DNA from: UBA7445 sp042096455 | Lineage (GTDB): Bacteria > Verrucomicrobiota > Verrucomicrobiia > Opitutales > Coraliomargaritaceae | Assembly: GCA_042096455.1 (NCBI GenBank) | Contig: JBELLU010000037.1 | Coordinates: 1-17,062, forward strand | DNA: 17,062 nucleotides | Direction: 5' to 3' | The notes under the pieces: model-generated | Told to the model about the DNA's origin: nothing | Database searches by the model: none | The model's input: only the letters and a program-made list of their open reading frames with translations | Shown here: positions 6,065 through 14,081 of the stretch, one piece after another | Numbering within the stretch: position 1 is the stretch's first letter | Layout of the letters: every line of letters starts with the position of its first letter | Position numbers and translations under genes: made by a program

Positions 6065-6937
6065 ATGCGGGCAGGCTTAAAAGGATCGCCTCGGGCGGGA
6101 ATGAGTTTGATCGAGGTGGTGCTCGCCATCGCGGTGGCGGGGTTTGTTTTGACCGCCGCCACTTCCTTCGTGGTCTCGGTCAGCAGTATTTGGAGCACCC
6201 GCGCCGAGCGTCATTTTTTCGAGGATCATGTCGATGGGGTCATGCAATTCCTACAATGGAGTTTTGATCGCGCCGGCATCGCGATCGCCACCGAGCGCGC
6301 CGGGGACTCCGGGGATTCCGAGCAGGACGGCGACGGTGATGGCAATGGTGATGACGGCGATAGCGGGGAGACCCAACCGCCGAACGGGGATGTGCCGACA
6401 GTGGATATTGACACGGACGGGGGCTTGACGATTGACCGCGAAGTGGATGGAGAGGGCAGTAAGGGGAAGGACAAAAGCGTAAGCCTCATTCAAGGGAGCG
6501 AGGAACCGATATCCTGGGAACGCCTGCCCGGTGCCAGCAATTACGAGGACCCCTTCCTGGGTTTTGAACTGAACGCCCTGCCCCCGCTCTTCAATGCCCC
6601 TGCGGAATTGCCGCAACTCGGCGGGGTGCGCGCCTACCTGCATTTTGACCGCCGTCACGGCCTGCGCCTTCTCTGGCATCCCCTCCTGCAGGAGGAAGTG
6701 GAGGACAGCGACGACCTTCGCAGCACCCAGCTCAGCGCTCTGGTCGAACAAGTCGAATACATCTATTGGGATGAACGCTTCGAGGCATGGGAAATCGAAG
6801 AAGAACCCCTCAAAGGCGACGGACAGGATCAATTCCTCCTGCCCCGCTACTTGCGCTTCACCTTTACGCATGAAGGCGTCAGCGAAACCCGCAACCTCGC
6901 CATCCCGGTTCCATCCCGCTCCGTCTTCATTTTTTAA
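6065..6937 (+). CDS. gspJ: Minor pseudopilin GspJ-like with acidic insert
   Basis: The protein has 290 residues, longer than usual GspJ (about 200). A 12-residue leader ends in PRAG and is followed by MSLIEVVLAIAVAGFVL, a prepilin helix with Met at +1 and Glu at +5. Residues about 80-137 are a strongly acidic, Gly/Asp-rich stretch with repeated DGDG-like words (for example DGDGDGNGDDGDSG, then VDIDTDGG). It lies between the N-terminal helix and the C-terminal beta domain. That domain includes LGFELNALPPL, RAYLHFDRRHGLRLLWHPLL and YIYWDERFEAWE, which fit the GspJ fold. The extra length is about that of the insert, so it probably forms a surface loop, possibly calcium binding. ATG 6065 lies one base after the gspI stop; an AGGGG upstream may serve as ribosome-binding site. 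Confidence 0.78.
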   Translation: MRAGLKGSPRAGMSLIEVVLAIAVAGFVLTAATSFVVSVSSIWSTRAERHFFEDHVDGVMQFLQWSFDRAGIAIATERAGDSGDSEQDGDGDGNGDDGDSGETQPPNGDVPTVDIDTDGGLTIDREVDGEGSKGKDKSVSLIQGSEEPISWERLPGASNYEDPFLGFELNALPPLFNAPAELPQLGGVRAYLHFDRRHGLRLLWHPLLQEEVEDSDDLRSTQLSALVEQVEYIYWDERFEAWEIEEEPLKGDGQDQFLLPRYLRFTFTHEGVSETRNLAIPVPSRSVFIF

Positions 6938-6943
6938 TTCGCC

Positions 6944-8053
6944 ATGTCCGCCGCCACCAACCGCAGCTTCCCCAGCCAGCCCGCCCGCCTTGAAAAGCGC
7001 CGCGGGGGCGTACTCATTGCAGTGCTCGCGATCATTGCGCTCCTTTCTTTTTTGGTGACCCGTTTCCTGCAGGAAGCGAGCGACGCGATGGAATACCGCG
7101 CCCTCTTCAATGAACCGCCCGAGGCGCGCGCCTACGCTTTCAGTATGCTCGAGGCGAGCCTCGCCACCCTTCAGGAAGTCGCCCTTATCGACGACGGAAA
7201 ACTCTACGCCCCGGAACAGGGCTGGGCCGACCCCCTCGCCTATTGCGGCATTCAGGTGCCCAATGACTGGGCGGTCTCGGTCAAGATCAGCGATGCCACC
7301 GCAAAGCTCCCCCTCAACACCATCGAGGAAGGCGAACTCAACCGCATCCTCGAGCAGTATTTCGAGTTCGACTTCGGCACGACCCGCGAATTAAGCAGCA
7401 TGCTCCTCGATTGGATCGACCCCGACGATTCCCGACGTCTCAACGGGGCGGAGTCCGAGGATTATCTCGATGAAAACCCGCCTTACCGCGCCGCGAACCG
7501 GCCCCTGCAATCCCTCGAGGAACTCCGGCTCGTGAAAATCTGGCAGGACGAATTTTTTGATGCGGAGGGTCGACCGAATGAAACTTTCAGCCAATTGGCG
7601 TCGATCTTCACGGTGGAGCACCGCGGTTCGGTCAACGCCAACAGTGCCCCCGCCGCGGTCTTTGAAAGCCTCGCGCCCGAGGACGATTACTTCGGCGAAA
7701 ACCTCTTTGACCAAATTCAGGACGATACACCTTACCTCAAGCAAATGCCTGACAGCGCCCGCGGCAAAGCCCTGACCAGCGAAATCAAACTCCTGCGCAT
7801 CACGGTGACCCTCACCCGAGGCACCGTGCCCTTCGTGGTGCAGGCGCTCGTCGAGCCCAATTTCAAGACCGGGAATTCCGGCGGCGGCGGAAGCATGCCC
7901 GGCGCCGACGCGCGCGACACGGTCCGCACCGGCAGCACCGAGGAACAGGATGCCCTCAAATATCCCTTCCGCATTATCGACCTGAGTACCGGGTATCGCC
8001 GCCCCCACGGCGAATCCCCCGCCCGTTATTCGACTGTCGACATTGACGTCTAA
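6944..8053 (+). CDS. gspK: Type II secretion minor pseudopilin GspK
   Basis: The 369-residue length is typical of GspK, the large tip pseudopilin. After a basic segment (LEKRRGG, to residue 22) comes VLIAVLAIIALLSFLVTRF, the N-terminal helix. It lacks Glu at position 5, as GspK proteins do. The large helical domain follows, with recognisable GspK features: SVKISDATAKLPLNTIEEGELN, then ELSSMLLDWIDPDDSRRLNGAESEDY and NRPLQSLEELRLV, and near the end a SVNANSAPAAVFESLAPE segment. It lies six bases after gspJ and so is in the same transcript. In characterised systems K caps the I-J-K complex. The C-terminal 50 residues contain a Gly-rich loop (GNSGGGGSMPGA) of unknown role. Confidence 0.88.
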   Translation: MSAATNRSFPSQPARLEKRRGGVLIAVLAIIALLSFLVTRFLQEASDAMEYRALFNEPPEARAYAFSMLEASLATLQEVALIDDGKLYAPEQGWADPLAYCGIQVPNDWAVSVKISDATAKLPLNTIEEGELNRILEQYFEFDFGTTRELSSMLLDWIDPDDSRRLNGAESEDYLDENPPYRAANRPLQSLEELRLVKIWQDEFFDAEGRPNETFSQLASIFTVEHRGSVNANSAPAAVFESLAPEDDYFGENLFDQIQDDTPYLKQMPDSARGKALTSEIKLLRITVTLTRGTVPFVVQALVEPNFKTGNSGGGGSMPGADARDTVRTGSTEEQDALKYPFRIIDLSTGYRRPHGESPARYSTVDIDV

Positions 8054-8091
8054 TTCGCTTCATTAGAACTTTAGCCTCCCCCGATCGAGCA

Positions 8092-9294
8092 ATGGAAACC
8101 ACCGAAAATGAGCCCACCGAACCAGCAGCAGAGCGCAGTCTTTGCCTCCTGCCCGGTCAACTCTTTTTCATTGAGGGCCTGAAATTGCCGGAGGGTTTGA
8201 GCGAGGAGGAAATTCCCTCCTTTGCGGAATTGAGTCTGGAAGCAAATGCGCCCTTCCCGATCGAGCAACTCAACTGGGGTTACCTCTGTGATCGCGAAGC
8301 CGGACGCCTCCTTTACTTCGCCACCCACCAGGACCGCCTCAAGCAGGCGGGGTATCAGGATCTCGAAAGCCACACCTGGGTACTCCCCGACTTCCTTGCC
8401 CTTTACGGTCTGAATCCCGGCAACGGAACGCATCCCTTTCACAGCGACCTCAGTCACGCCAAAGTCTGCTTCGGCGAGAGCCCCATCGTTCCCGACGCCA
8501 TCGAGGCACAGCCCCCCGAGGCAGACCGGACTTCCGCTCCCGAAGGCTTTGAACTCCTGCACGCCGAGGCCAGCGAAGAGGAAATCGTGCAGTTCACCCT
8601 CCGCGCCCCCGGTTCCGAGACCGAACAAACCGTGCAAATGGAAGCCGAGAGCCTTTGGGCGGCGGACGTTCGCCCCGCCGAGTTCAAGAAAAACGAACGC
8701 CGCGACCGCAAACTCAGTCATTATTTATTGCAGGGCTTCAAATACGCCGCCTGTTTTGCCGCCCTCCTTTTGATCGCGGAGCTTATCCTGCTATCCGCCA
8801 ATCTCTGGCTCAACACCCGCGAGGCCAAGGTTGCCAGCCAAGCCAGTCCCGTCGCAAAGATCCTGGAACAGCAAGCCCTCACCGTAAAACTCGAACGCGT
8901 CTTCGACAACCAGTTGCGTCCGGTCGCGATGCTCGAGGTGCTCAACAATCTCCGCCCCGTCAAAAGCATTCATTTCAACGAAACCAGCACCGAGGAAAAC
9001 AATCAGGTCACGGTTGAAGGCGAGGCCACCACCGTCAACGCCCTCAACGCCTACATCGATCAACTCAAGGCCTCCGGGCAAATCGAACTCCTCGCCGAGC
9101 CCAAGACCCTCACCCGCTCGGGCAAAACCACCTTCTCGGTTGAACTCGGCTACCTGCACCGCGAGCCCGAGCCAAGCCCGCCGGGTGAACCCGCCGCCGC
9201 GCCCGATGCCCCCGCCGCGAAAACCGCCAACCCCGCCGAGGCCGATACCGAGGCCGATGCCGGAGCCGGAGCCAAGCCCGAATCACAATCCTGA
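8092..9294 (+). CDS. gspL: GspL/PilN-like inner-membrane assembly protein
   Basis: This is a 400-residue single-pass membrane protein. Residues 1-215 are cytoplasmic, with a GspL/PilM-like stretch (LSLEANAPFPIEQLNWGY) but no obvious intact nucleotide-binding motifs. Residues about 216-240 (KYAACFAALLLIAELILLSANLW) form one membrane helix. Residues about 250-355 resemble the PilN/GspL periplasmic ferredoxin-like domain, with VAMLEVLNNLRPVKSIHF and VTVEGEATTVNALNAYIDQL. The last 45 residues are Pro/Ala/Glu-rich and look disordered. In T2SS, GspL links the cytoplasmic ATPase GspE to GspM and the pseudopilus. The gene starts 38 bases after gspK and its stop overlaps the next start by one base (TGATG). 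The role is inferred from architecture and position; the sequence is divergent. Confidence 0.68.
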   Translation: METTENEPTEPAAERSLCLLPGQLFFIEGLKLPEGLSEEEIPSFAELSLEANAPFPIEQLNWGYLCDREAGRLLYFATHQDRLKQAGYQDLESHTWVLPDFLALYGLNPGNGTHPFHSDLSHAKVCFGESPIVPDAIEAQPPEADRTSAPEGFELLHAEASEEEIVQFTLRAPGSETEQTVQMEAESLWAADVRPAEFKKNERRDRKLSHYLLQGFKYAACFAALLLIAELILLSANLWLNTREAKVASQASPVAKILEQQALTVKLERVFDNQLRPVAMLEVLNNLRPVKSIHFNETSTEENNQVTVEGEATTVNALNAYIDQLKASGQIELLAEPKTLTRSGKTTFSVELGYLHREPEPSPPGEPAAAPDAPAAKTANPAEADTEADAGAGAKPESQS

Positions 9295-9851
9295 TGCACG
9301 ACCAACTCCAACGAATCGCCCGCACCCTGCGACGCCTCACGGTTCGCGAGCAACTCCTCAGTCTCCTCTTTGTGGTGGTGATGCTCGCCATTTGGGCGGG
9401 CACCTGGTTCGGGCGTTCCGGCGAGTGGAATGATGCCCGCCGCGCCGCCGCCGCCAGCCTTGCCGAGCAGGCCCTCTGGCTCGAGCGCGCCGAGAGCTAC
9501 GACCGCAGCGCCCGCGAGGTCATGAAAAAACTCGACTCCGAAAAAACCTTCGGTGCCACGCAATTGTCCGGCAGGATCGACCGCCTCCTCCGCGAATCGG
9601 GCCTCTCCACCCGCGCCGATATGGATCCCGTCAAATCCCGTCAGGGTGAAATCTTCAACGAGCACACCCTGCGTGTGCAACTCAAGCGCGCCTCCATCGC
9701 GCAATACGTCGCCTTTAACGAGCTCCTCCTGCGCGAGGCGCCCTACATCAACCAACACAGCGTCCAAATCAAGGCCAACCGCCGCAACCCCGAGGAACTC
9801 GACATTCGCTTCGAAATCGCTTCCCTTGAACTCATCAATAGTTCGATTTAA
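9294..9851 (+). CDS. gspM: GspM/PilO-like inner-membrane assembly protein
   Basis: This 185-residue protein has a short basic cytoplasmic N-terminus (RIARTLRRLTVREQ), one membrane helix at about residues 21-37 (LLSLLFVVVMLAIWAG), a coiled-coil-prone segment (AAAASLAEQALWLERAESYDRSAREVMKKL) and a C-terminal small domain. The topology and order directly after a GspL-like gene fit GspM/PilO, which partners GspL in the assembly platform. Sequence motifs alone are weak, as is usual for this family. Translation is probably coupled to gspL through the one-base overlap. The secretin gene starts 27 bases downstream. Confidence 0.65.
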   Translation: MHDQLQRIARTLRRLTVREQLLSLLFVVVMLAIWAGTWFGRSGEWNDARRAAAASLAEQALWLERAESYDRSAREVMKKLDSEKTFGATQLSGRIDRLLRESGLSTRADMDPVKSRQGEIFNEHTLRVQLKRASIAQYVAFNELLLREAPYINQHSVQIKANRRNPEELDIRFEIASLELINSSI

Positions 9852-9878
9852 TCCTGCTAAAACTTTATCCGGCACATT

Positions 9879-11960
9879 ATGAGAATCCCATTCCAAGCCC
9901 TGCAAGCCAGCCTGCTCCTCGCTTGCCTCTGCATCCTCAATCCCCTGTCCGCGCAGACCGCCGCCGATCCGAACGCCGAAATCGGCACCCTGATCCTGAG
10001 CGACGACTCCGCCCTGCAGGTCATTGAACTTTACGAACAACTCACCGGAAAAATCGTCCTCCGTCGTCAGGACATTCCCGCCGCCAAGATCAATTTCAAT
10101 TCCCGCGGCCCGATCTCGCAATCCGAGGCGGTCCTCGCCCTTGAAAGCCTCCTCAGTCTCAACGGCATCATGCTCACGGAAGTGGGCGGACGATTCCTCA
10201 AAGCGGTCCCTGCGAGTAACGTTAATCAAAACACTCCCGTCATGCTCAGCGGCAGCACCCTCGACCTGCCCGCCAGCCAACAAATCTACACCAAATTCTT
10301 CCGCCTGAAATACCTCGACGCGGAGGAAAGCCGCGATGGAGTGATCGCGCCGCTTTTGTCAAACCAGTCCCATCTGGTGGCGTTTAACAAAGCCAATGCC
10401 CTCCTGGTGAGTGACGCCCTCCTCAACCTGCAGCGCGTGGAAACCATGCTCCTCAGCCTCGACCAGCCCCAGCAATTCCGCGAGAAAATCGAGTTCATCA
10501 AACTCGATTTCATTCAGGCGCAGGATATGCAACGCCAACTCGAAAACCTCGCCAAGGGGCCCCTCGCGCGTTACTTTGACGGCAACACCAGCATCACCGC
10601 CGACGAGCGCAGCAATCAACTCATCGTGGTGACGCATCCCGACAACCTCGCCACCATTCTGGAGGTCGTCAAAAGCATCGACGTGGACGCCGCCCCCATC
10701 ACCCGCAGCGAGGTCTTCCAGCTCCGCCAAGCAAAGGCCGAGGAAGTCGTCCCCATCATTGAAAACATTATTTCAGGGCAGGAAGAGGGTCGCGAGGAGG
10801 ACGCCAAGGTCACCCGCAACCAGAACAACCAAAACAACCAGAAAAACAACAACGCGAATAATAAAAACGCCCCCAAGCCCGCACCGGCGCGCGCCGCCAG
10901 CAAGCCCACCAACGAAGCCAACAGCGCCCTCCAATTCTCCAACTTCGTCGGACTCTCCGCCGACACCCGCACCAATTCCATCGTCGCCTACGGTACCGAT
11001 TCCGACCTGGAATCCATCGCTGAACTCATCGACAAAATCGATATCCCCCTCCCGCAGGTGCGCATCGAGGCGATCATCACGGAAGTCTCCCTCGACGAAA
11101 ATCAGGGCAGCGGACTGGAAACCTTTAACCTGCAATACTCGGACGGCTTGACGCAACTCACCGCGGGCATGGGATCAATTGCCTCAGGTACGACCCTGAC
11201 TGATACCGCGAAGCTCTCCTCTTGGGGCGGTGGAAAGTTCAAACTCGACGCGGTACTCGACCTCGCGGAGGGCGACAACAAAGTTAAAATTCTCTCCACT
11301 CCCTCCATTGTGGTGAGCCACAACGAGGAGGGGGTTATCAACGTCAGCCAGTCGCGTCCCTTTGAGACTGGATCCACCTCTTTCAATAACAGCAATAATA
11401 ACACGCAGACGCAGGTCGAATACCGGGATGTCGGCATCAAGCTCACCGCGACCCCCCTCATCGGGGCAGACGGTTCGGTGCAGCTTCAGATCGAGCAGAC
11501 CATTGATACCGTGCAGGAAGTAAGTAAAACCACCAGCGATAGCGGCGACATTGATACGAAACCCATCATCGGCAAGCGTGAGGCAAACTCCACCATCACC
11601 GTGAACGACGGGGATGTCATCATTCTGGGCGGCCTGCAGGAAAACAAAAAGGACGTCTCCAACACCTACTTCCCGTTCATCGGTCGCCTACCGCTTTTCA
11701 AGGAATTCCTGAGCAACGAATCGGTGAACTACACCCGCACCGAGCTGATCATCTTCATCCGCCCCACCATCCTTAAAAATCCCAGTGAAGCGAGTGAGAT
11801 GAGTCAGAAAGCGATTGATCTACTCGAAGAGAGCGAGGCGGTGAAGGACTACCTCGAAACCGGCACAACCGGCGACACCTACATGGATGGCAGCGGTTTT
11901 GAGGACGACAAACCGAAGAAAGAAGAATCGGAAAAGACCAGCCTCCCGCGCTTTCGCTAA
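9879..11960 (+). CDS. gspD: Type II secretion secretin GspD
   Basis: GspD forms the outer-membrane channel through which folded substrates leave. The 693-residue protein has a signal peptide (residues 1-26, ending LSAQ-TA). The N0 domain spans about 30-110. N1 and N2 repeats lie between about 125 and 270, with SNQLIVVTHPDNLATILEVVKSIDV. An N3 domain follows, interrupted by an Asn-rich linker at about 314-331 (NQNNQNNQKNNNANNKN) and a Pro/Ala stretch. The secretin barrel covers about 400-640, with VRIEAIITEVSL, VEYRDVGIKL, DVIILGGL, FIGRLPLFKEFL and the final TELIIFIRPTIL. A 50-residue acidic and Lys-rich tail extends beyond it. No lipoprotein Cys is present at a usual position. It follows gspM by 27 bases; no pilotin gene is recognised nearby. 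Confidence 0.95.
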   Translation: MRIPFQALQASLLLACLCILNPLSAQTAADPNAEIGTLILSDDSALQVIELYEQLTGKIVLRRQDIPAAKINFNSRGPISQSEAVLALESLLSLNGIMLTEVGGRFLKAVPASNVNQNTPVMLSGSTLDLPASQQIYTKFFRLKYLDAEESRDGVIAPLLSNQSHLVAFNKANALLVSDALLNLQRVETMLLSLDQPQQFREKIEFIKLDFIQAQDMQRQLENLAKGPLARYFDGNTSITADERSNQLIVVTHPDNLATILEVVKSIDVDAAPITRSEVFQLRQAKAEEVVPIIENIISGQEEGREEDAKVTRNQNNQNNQKNNNANNKNAPKPAPARAASKPTNEANSALQFSNFVGLSADTRTNSIVAYGTDSDLESIAELIDKIDIPLPQVRIEAIITEVSLDENQGSGLETFNLQYSDGLTQLTAGMGSIASGTTLTDTAKLSSWGGGKFKLDAVLDLAEGDNKVKILSTPSIVVSHNEEGVINVSQSRPFETGSTSFNNSNNNTQTQVEYRDVGIKLTATPLIGADGSVQLQIEQTIDTVQEVSKTTSDSGDIDTKPIIGKREANSTITVNDGDVIILGGLQENKKDVSNTYFPFIGRLPLFKEFLSNESVNYTRTELIIFIRPTILKNPSEASEMSQKAIDLLEESEAVKDYLETGTTGDTYMDGSGFEDDKPKKEESEKTSLPRFR

Positions 11961-11978
11961 GCCTCCAGTTTTGAATTT

Positions 11979-12515
11979 ATGACGTCACCATTCCAACGCT
12001 GCCTTCTTTTCCCACTCCTTTGGGTGGGTGCGGCTTCCGCGCTGGCTGCCTCCATTGAATCGCAAAGCCCCTTCCTGCCGCCCAAGCACGGGGTCGTCAT
12101 CGCAAAACCACCCGCCCCCGTTCCCAGCGGAATCCTCGCCCGCGAACTCGAATTGCGCGGCATCATTCAAATAGGCGGGACGTTCCAATTCAGTGTCTTC
12201 AGCAAAAAGGAAAACATGGGGTATTGGATTGCGGAAAACGAGAACGCCAACGGCATCAGCATCCGTGATTTTGACGCGAGTGATCAATCCGTGACCGTGA
12301 CCAAAAACGGGCGCAGTGAACGACTCAGCCTCGTCTCTGCCAACGAACGCCCCCTCCCCATTAAAAACACCGGCCCGGTTGTCTCGCGGGGTTCCTCCGG
12401 TCGGCCTGCCGTTCCGACCCCGGCGCCCCTGCCTGCCCTGCTCCAGAACCAGGCCAAGGCCAATCCCACTCCCGGCAATGTGGTTCGCCGCCGCGTCATC
12501 CTCCCCAAGAAATAA
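11979..12515 (+). CDS. Small secreted protein, GspC HR / PilP-like
   Basis: This 178-residue protein has an N-terminal hydrophobic segment (CLLFPLLWVGAASALAAS) that looks like a cleavable signal peptide. A compact domain follows at about residues 45-122 (ELRGIIQIGGTFQFSVFSKK, then GYWIAENEN, then QSVTVTKNGRSERLSL). Its layout of a repeating beta pattern ending in a residue-rich RxERLSL strand resembles the GspC homology region and PilP, which bind the N0 domain of a secretin. The last 50 residues are Pro/Ala-rich and basic. It lies 18 bases after gspD, consistent with a secretin partner. It lacks the N-terminal membrane anchor of classical GspC. The assignment is an inference from pattern and place. 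Confidence 0.5.
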   Translation: MTSPFQRCLLFPLLWVGAASALAASIESQSPFLPPKHGVVIAKPPAPVPSGILARELELRGIIQIGGTFQFSVFSKKENMGYWIAENENANGISIRDFDASDQSVTVTKNGRSERLSLVSANERPLPIKNTGPVVSRGSSGRPAVPTPAPLPALLQNQAKANPTPGNVVRRRVILPKK

Positions 12516-12524
12516 GCGACCGGA

Positions 12525-13169
12525 ATGATCGAGATCCTCGATTGGGGACGCACCCCCTACGCTGCCGCCCTCGAACGCCAAAAGGAGCGCCTCGAGGCAC
12601 GTTGCGCCGACCGCGTCCCCGATGCCCTCATCTTTACCGAACATGAACCGGTCTTTACCACCGGGCTTCGCAAAGACGCCGAACAACACCTGCTCTGGGA
12701 CGCCCAGGAACGCAATGCCCGCGGCATCCAATTCTTCCCCTCCAACCGAGGGGGCGACATCACCTATCACGGTCCGGGGCAAATCGTGGGCTACCCGATC
12801 CTTTCCCTCGCGCACCGCCGCGACCTCCACGCCTACCTGCGCGATCTCGAAACGATCCTTATTCAAACCCTCGCGCACTACGGACTCAAAGCCACCCGCC
12901 GCGAAGGCAAAACCGGGATCTGGATTGAAACCCGCAAAATCTGCGCCATCGGAGTCGCCGTCAAAAAATGGGTCACCTACCACGGCTTCGCCCTCAACCT
13001 CAACCCGGACCTCGCGCATTTCGAGGGGATCGTTCCCTGCGGCATCACGGACGGCACCGTCACCTCCCTCCAGGCTGAACTTGACCCGGCACCCGAACCC
13101 GCCGAACTGAAAGAGCGATTAGCAGTTGAATTTAAGCGCGTTTTCGGGAACAATAGCTCGCTTTCATGA
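12525..13169 (+). CDS. lipB: Octanoyl-[acyl-carrier-protein]:protein N-octanoyltransferase LipB
   Basis: LipB moves an octanoyl group from acyl carrier protein to the lipoyl domains of 2-oxoacid dehydrogenases or to GcvH, in the cytoplasm. The 214-residue length is normal. Signatures are RGGDITYHGPGQIVGYPI (75-92), GKTGIWI (128-134), TRKICAIGVAVKKWVTYHGFALN (136-158) with Lys138 at the catalytic lysine position, and IVPCGITDGTVTSL with Cys172 at the catalytic cysteine position. The 34-residue spacing of Lys and Cys equals that in characterised LipB. The gene starts nine bases after the GspC-like gene, with GGA just before the ATG, and overlaps lipA by four bases (ATGA). Confidence 0.95.
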   Translation: MIEILDWGRTPYAAALERQKERLEARCADRVPDALIFTEHEPVFTTGLRKDAEQHLLWDAQERNARGIQFFPSNRGGDITYHGPGQIVGYPILSLAHRRDLHAYLRDLETILIQTLAHYGLKATRREGKTGIWIETRKICAIGVAVKKWVTYHGFALNLNPDLAHFEGIVPCGITDGTVTSLQAELDPAPEPAELKERLAVEFKRVFGNNSSLS

Positions 13170-14062
13170 AGACCCGCAAACCAGAATGGCTCCGCGCCAA
13201 ACTTCCGAGTAGTCCCGCCTACAAAGCGACGCATAAAATTGTTGAGGATAATCAACTGCATACCGTCTGCAAAAGCGCACAATGCCCCAACATGGGCGAG
13301 TGCTGGTCACGCGGCACCGCCACCGTCATGATCCTCGGTAATATTTGCACCCGCTCCTGCCGCTTCTGCGCAGTGCAGACCGGGCGACCCACCGAGCTCG
13401 ACCTCGGCGAACCCGCCCGCGTCGCGGAATCCATCGCCAAAATGGATCTCAAACACACCGTGGTGACCTCGGTAGCGCGCGACGACCTCAAGGACGGCGG
13501 CGCCTCCGTCTGGGCCGCCACGATCCGCGCCATCCACCACCGCGTCCCCGAGTGCGCGGTCGAAGTCTTGACCGCCGATTTCCGCGGACAACAGGAATAC
13601 CTCGACGTAGTGCTCGATGCCTGCCCCGATATTTTTAACCACAACCTCGAAACGGTGGAACGCCTGCAACGCCCGATCCGCAAAACCGCGCGTTACGACC
13701 GTTCGCTCTGGGTCCTCGAACACGCCAAATCCCGTGGCTTCATCACGAAGTCCGGCATCATGCTCGGAATCGGTGAGACCGAAGAGGAAATTAAACAAGT
13801 CCTCAAAGACATGGCTGCGGTGGGCGTCGATATCCTTACGATTGGACAATACCTGCAGCCCACCCAGGAACATCAACCGGTTGACCGCTGGGTTACCCCC
13901 GAGGAATTCCAACGCTGGAAGGACTACGCCCTCGAAGTCGGCTTCGGGGTTTGTGAATCCGGCCCCCTGGTTCGTTCCTCCTACCACGCCGATGAGCAAT
14001 CCATGAAATTCGACGTGCGGGCGCGGCGGATGGAAATGCTCGCCGCGCAAAAAGAGGCATAG
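13166..14062 (+). CDS. lipA: Lipoyl synthase LipA (radical SAM)
   Basis: LipA inserts two sulfur atoms into protein-bound octanoyl groups to finish the lipoyl cofactor. The 298-residue protein carries the auxiliary-cluster cysteines C35, C40 and C46 (CKSAQCPNMGEC) and the radical-SAM CxxxCxxC at C61, C65 and C68 (CTRSCRFC). Other family segments are VVTSVARDDLKDGGASVWAAT, FNHNLETVERL, KSGIMLGIGETEEEI and YLQPTQEH. The C-terminal RSSYHADE contains the conserved serine that ligates the auxiliary cluster. All key residues are present, so it should be active. Its ATG overlaps the lipB stop, so the two are co-translated. It ends 19 bases before the convergent pyrD stop. Confidence 0.97.
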   Translation: MKTRKPEWLRAKLPSSPAYKATHKIVEDNQLHTVCKSAQCPNMGECWSRGTATVMILGNICTRSCRFCAVQTGRPTELDLGEPARVAESIAKMDLKHTVVTSVARDDLKDGGASVWAATIRAIHHRVPECAVEVLTADFRGQQEYLDVVLDACPDIFNHNLETVERLQRPIRKTARYDRSLWVLEHAKSRGFITKSGIMLGIGETEEEIKQVLKDMAAVGVDILTIGQYLQPTQEHQPVDRWVTPEEFQRWKDYALEVGFGVCESGPLVRSSYHADEQSMKFDVRARRMEMLAAQKEA

Positions 14063-14081
14063 GCTCGCGCTCGAGCTAAAC

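Noticed and set aside
9150..10283. 377-codon antisense frame over gspL, gspM and gspD
   Set aside because: It covers three well-supported genes, has no recognisable domain and shows the typical mirror-frame composition.
11985..13019. 344-codon antisense frame over the GspC-like gene and lipB
   Set aside because: lipB catalytic motifs are intact on the plus strand; the antisense product has no family features.
14063..14081. GCTCGAGC palindrome between lipA and pyrD as a bidirectional terminator
   Set aside because: The stem is too short and no T-run follows on either strand.
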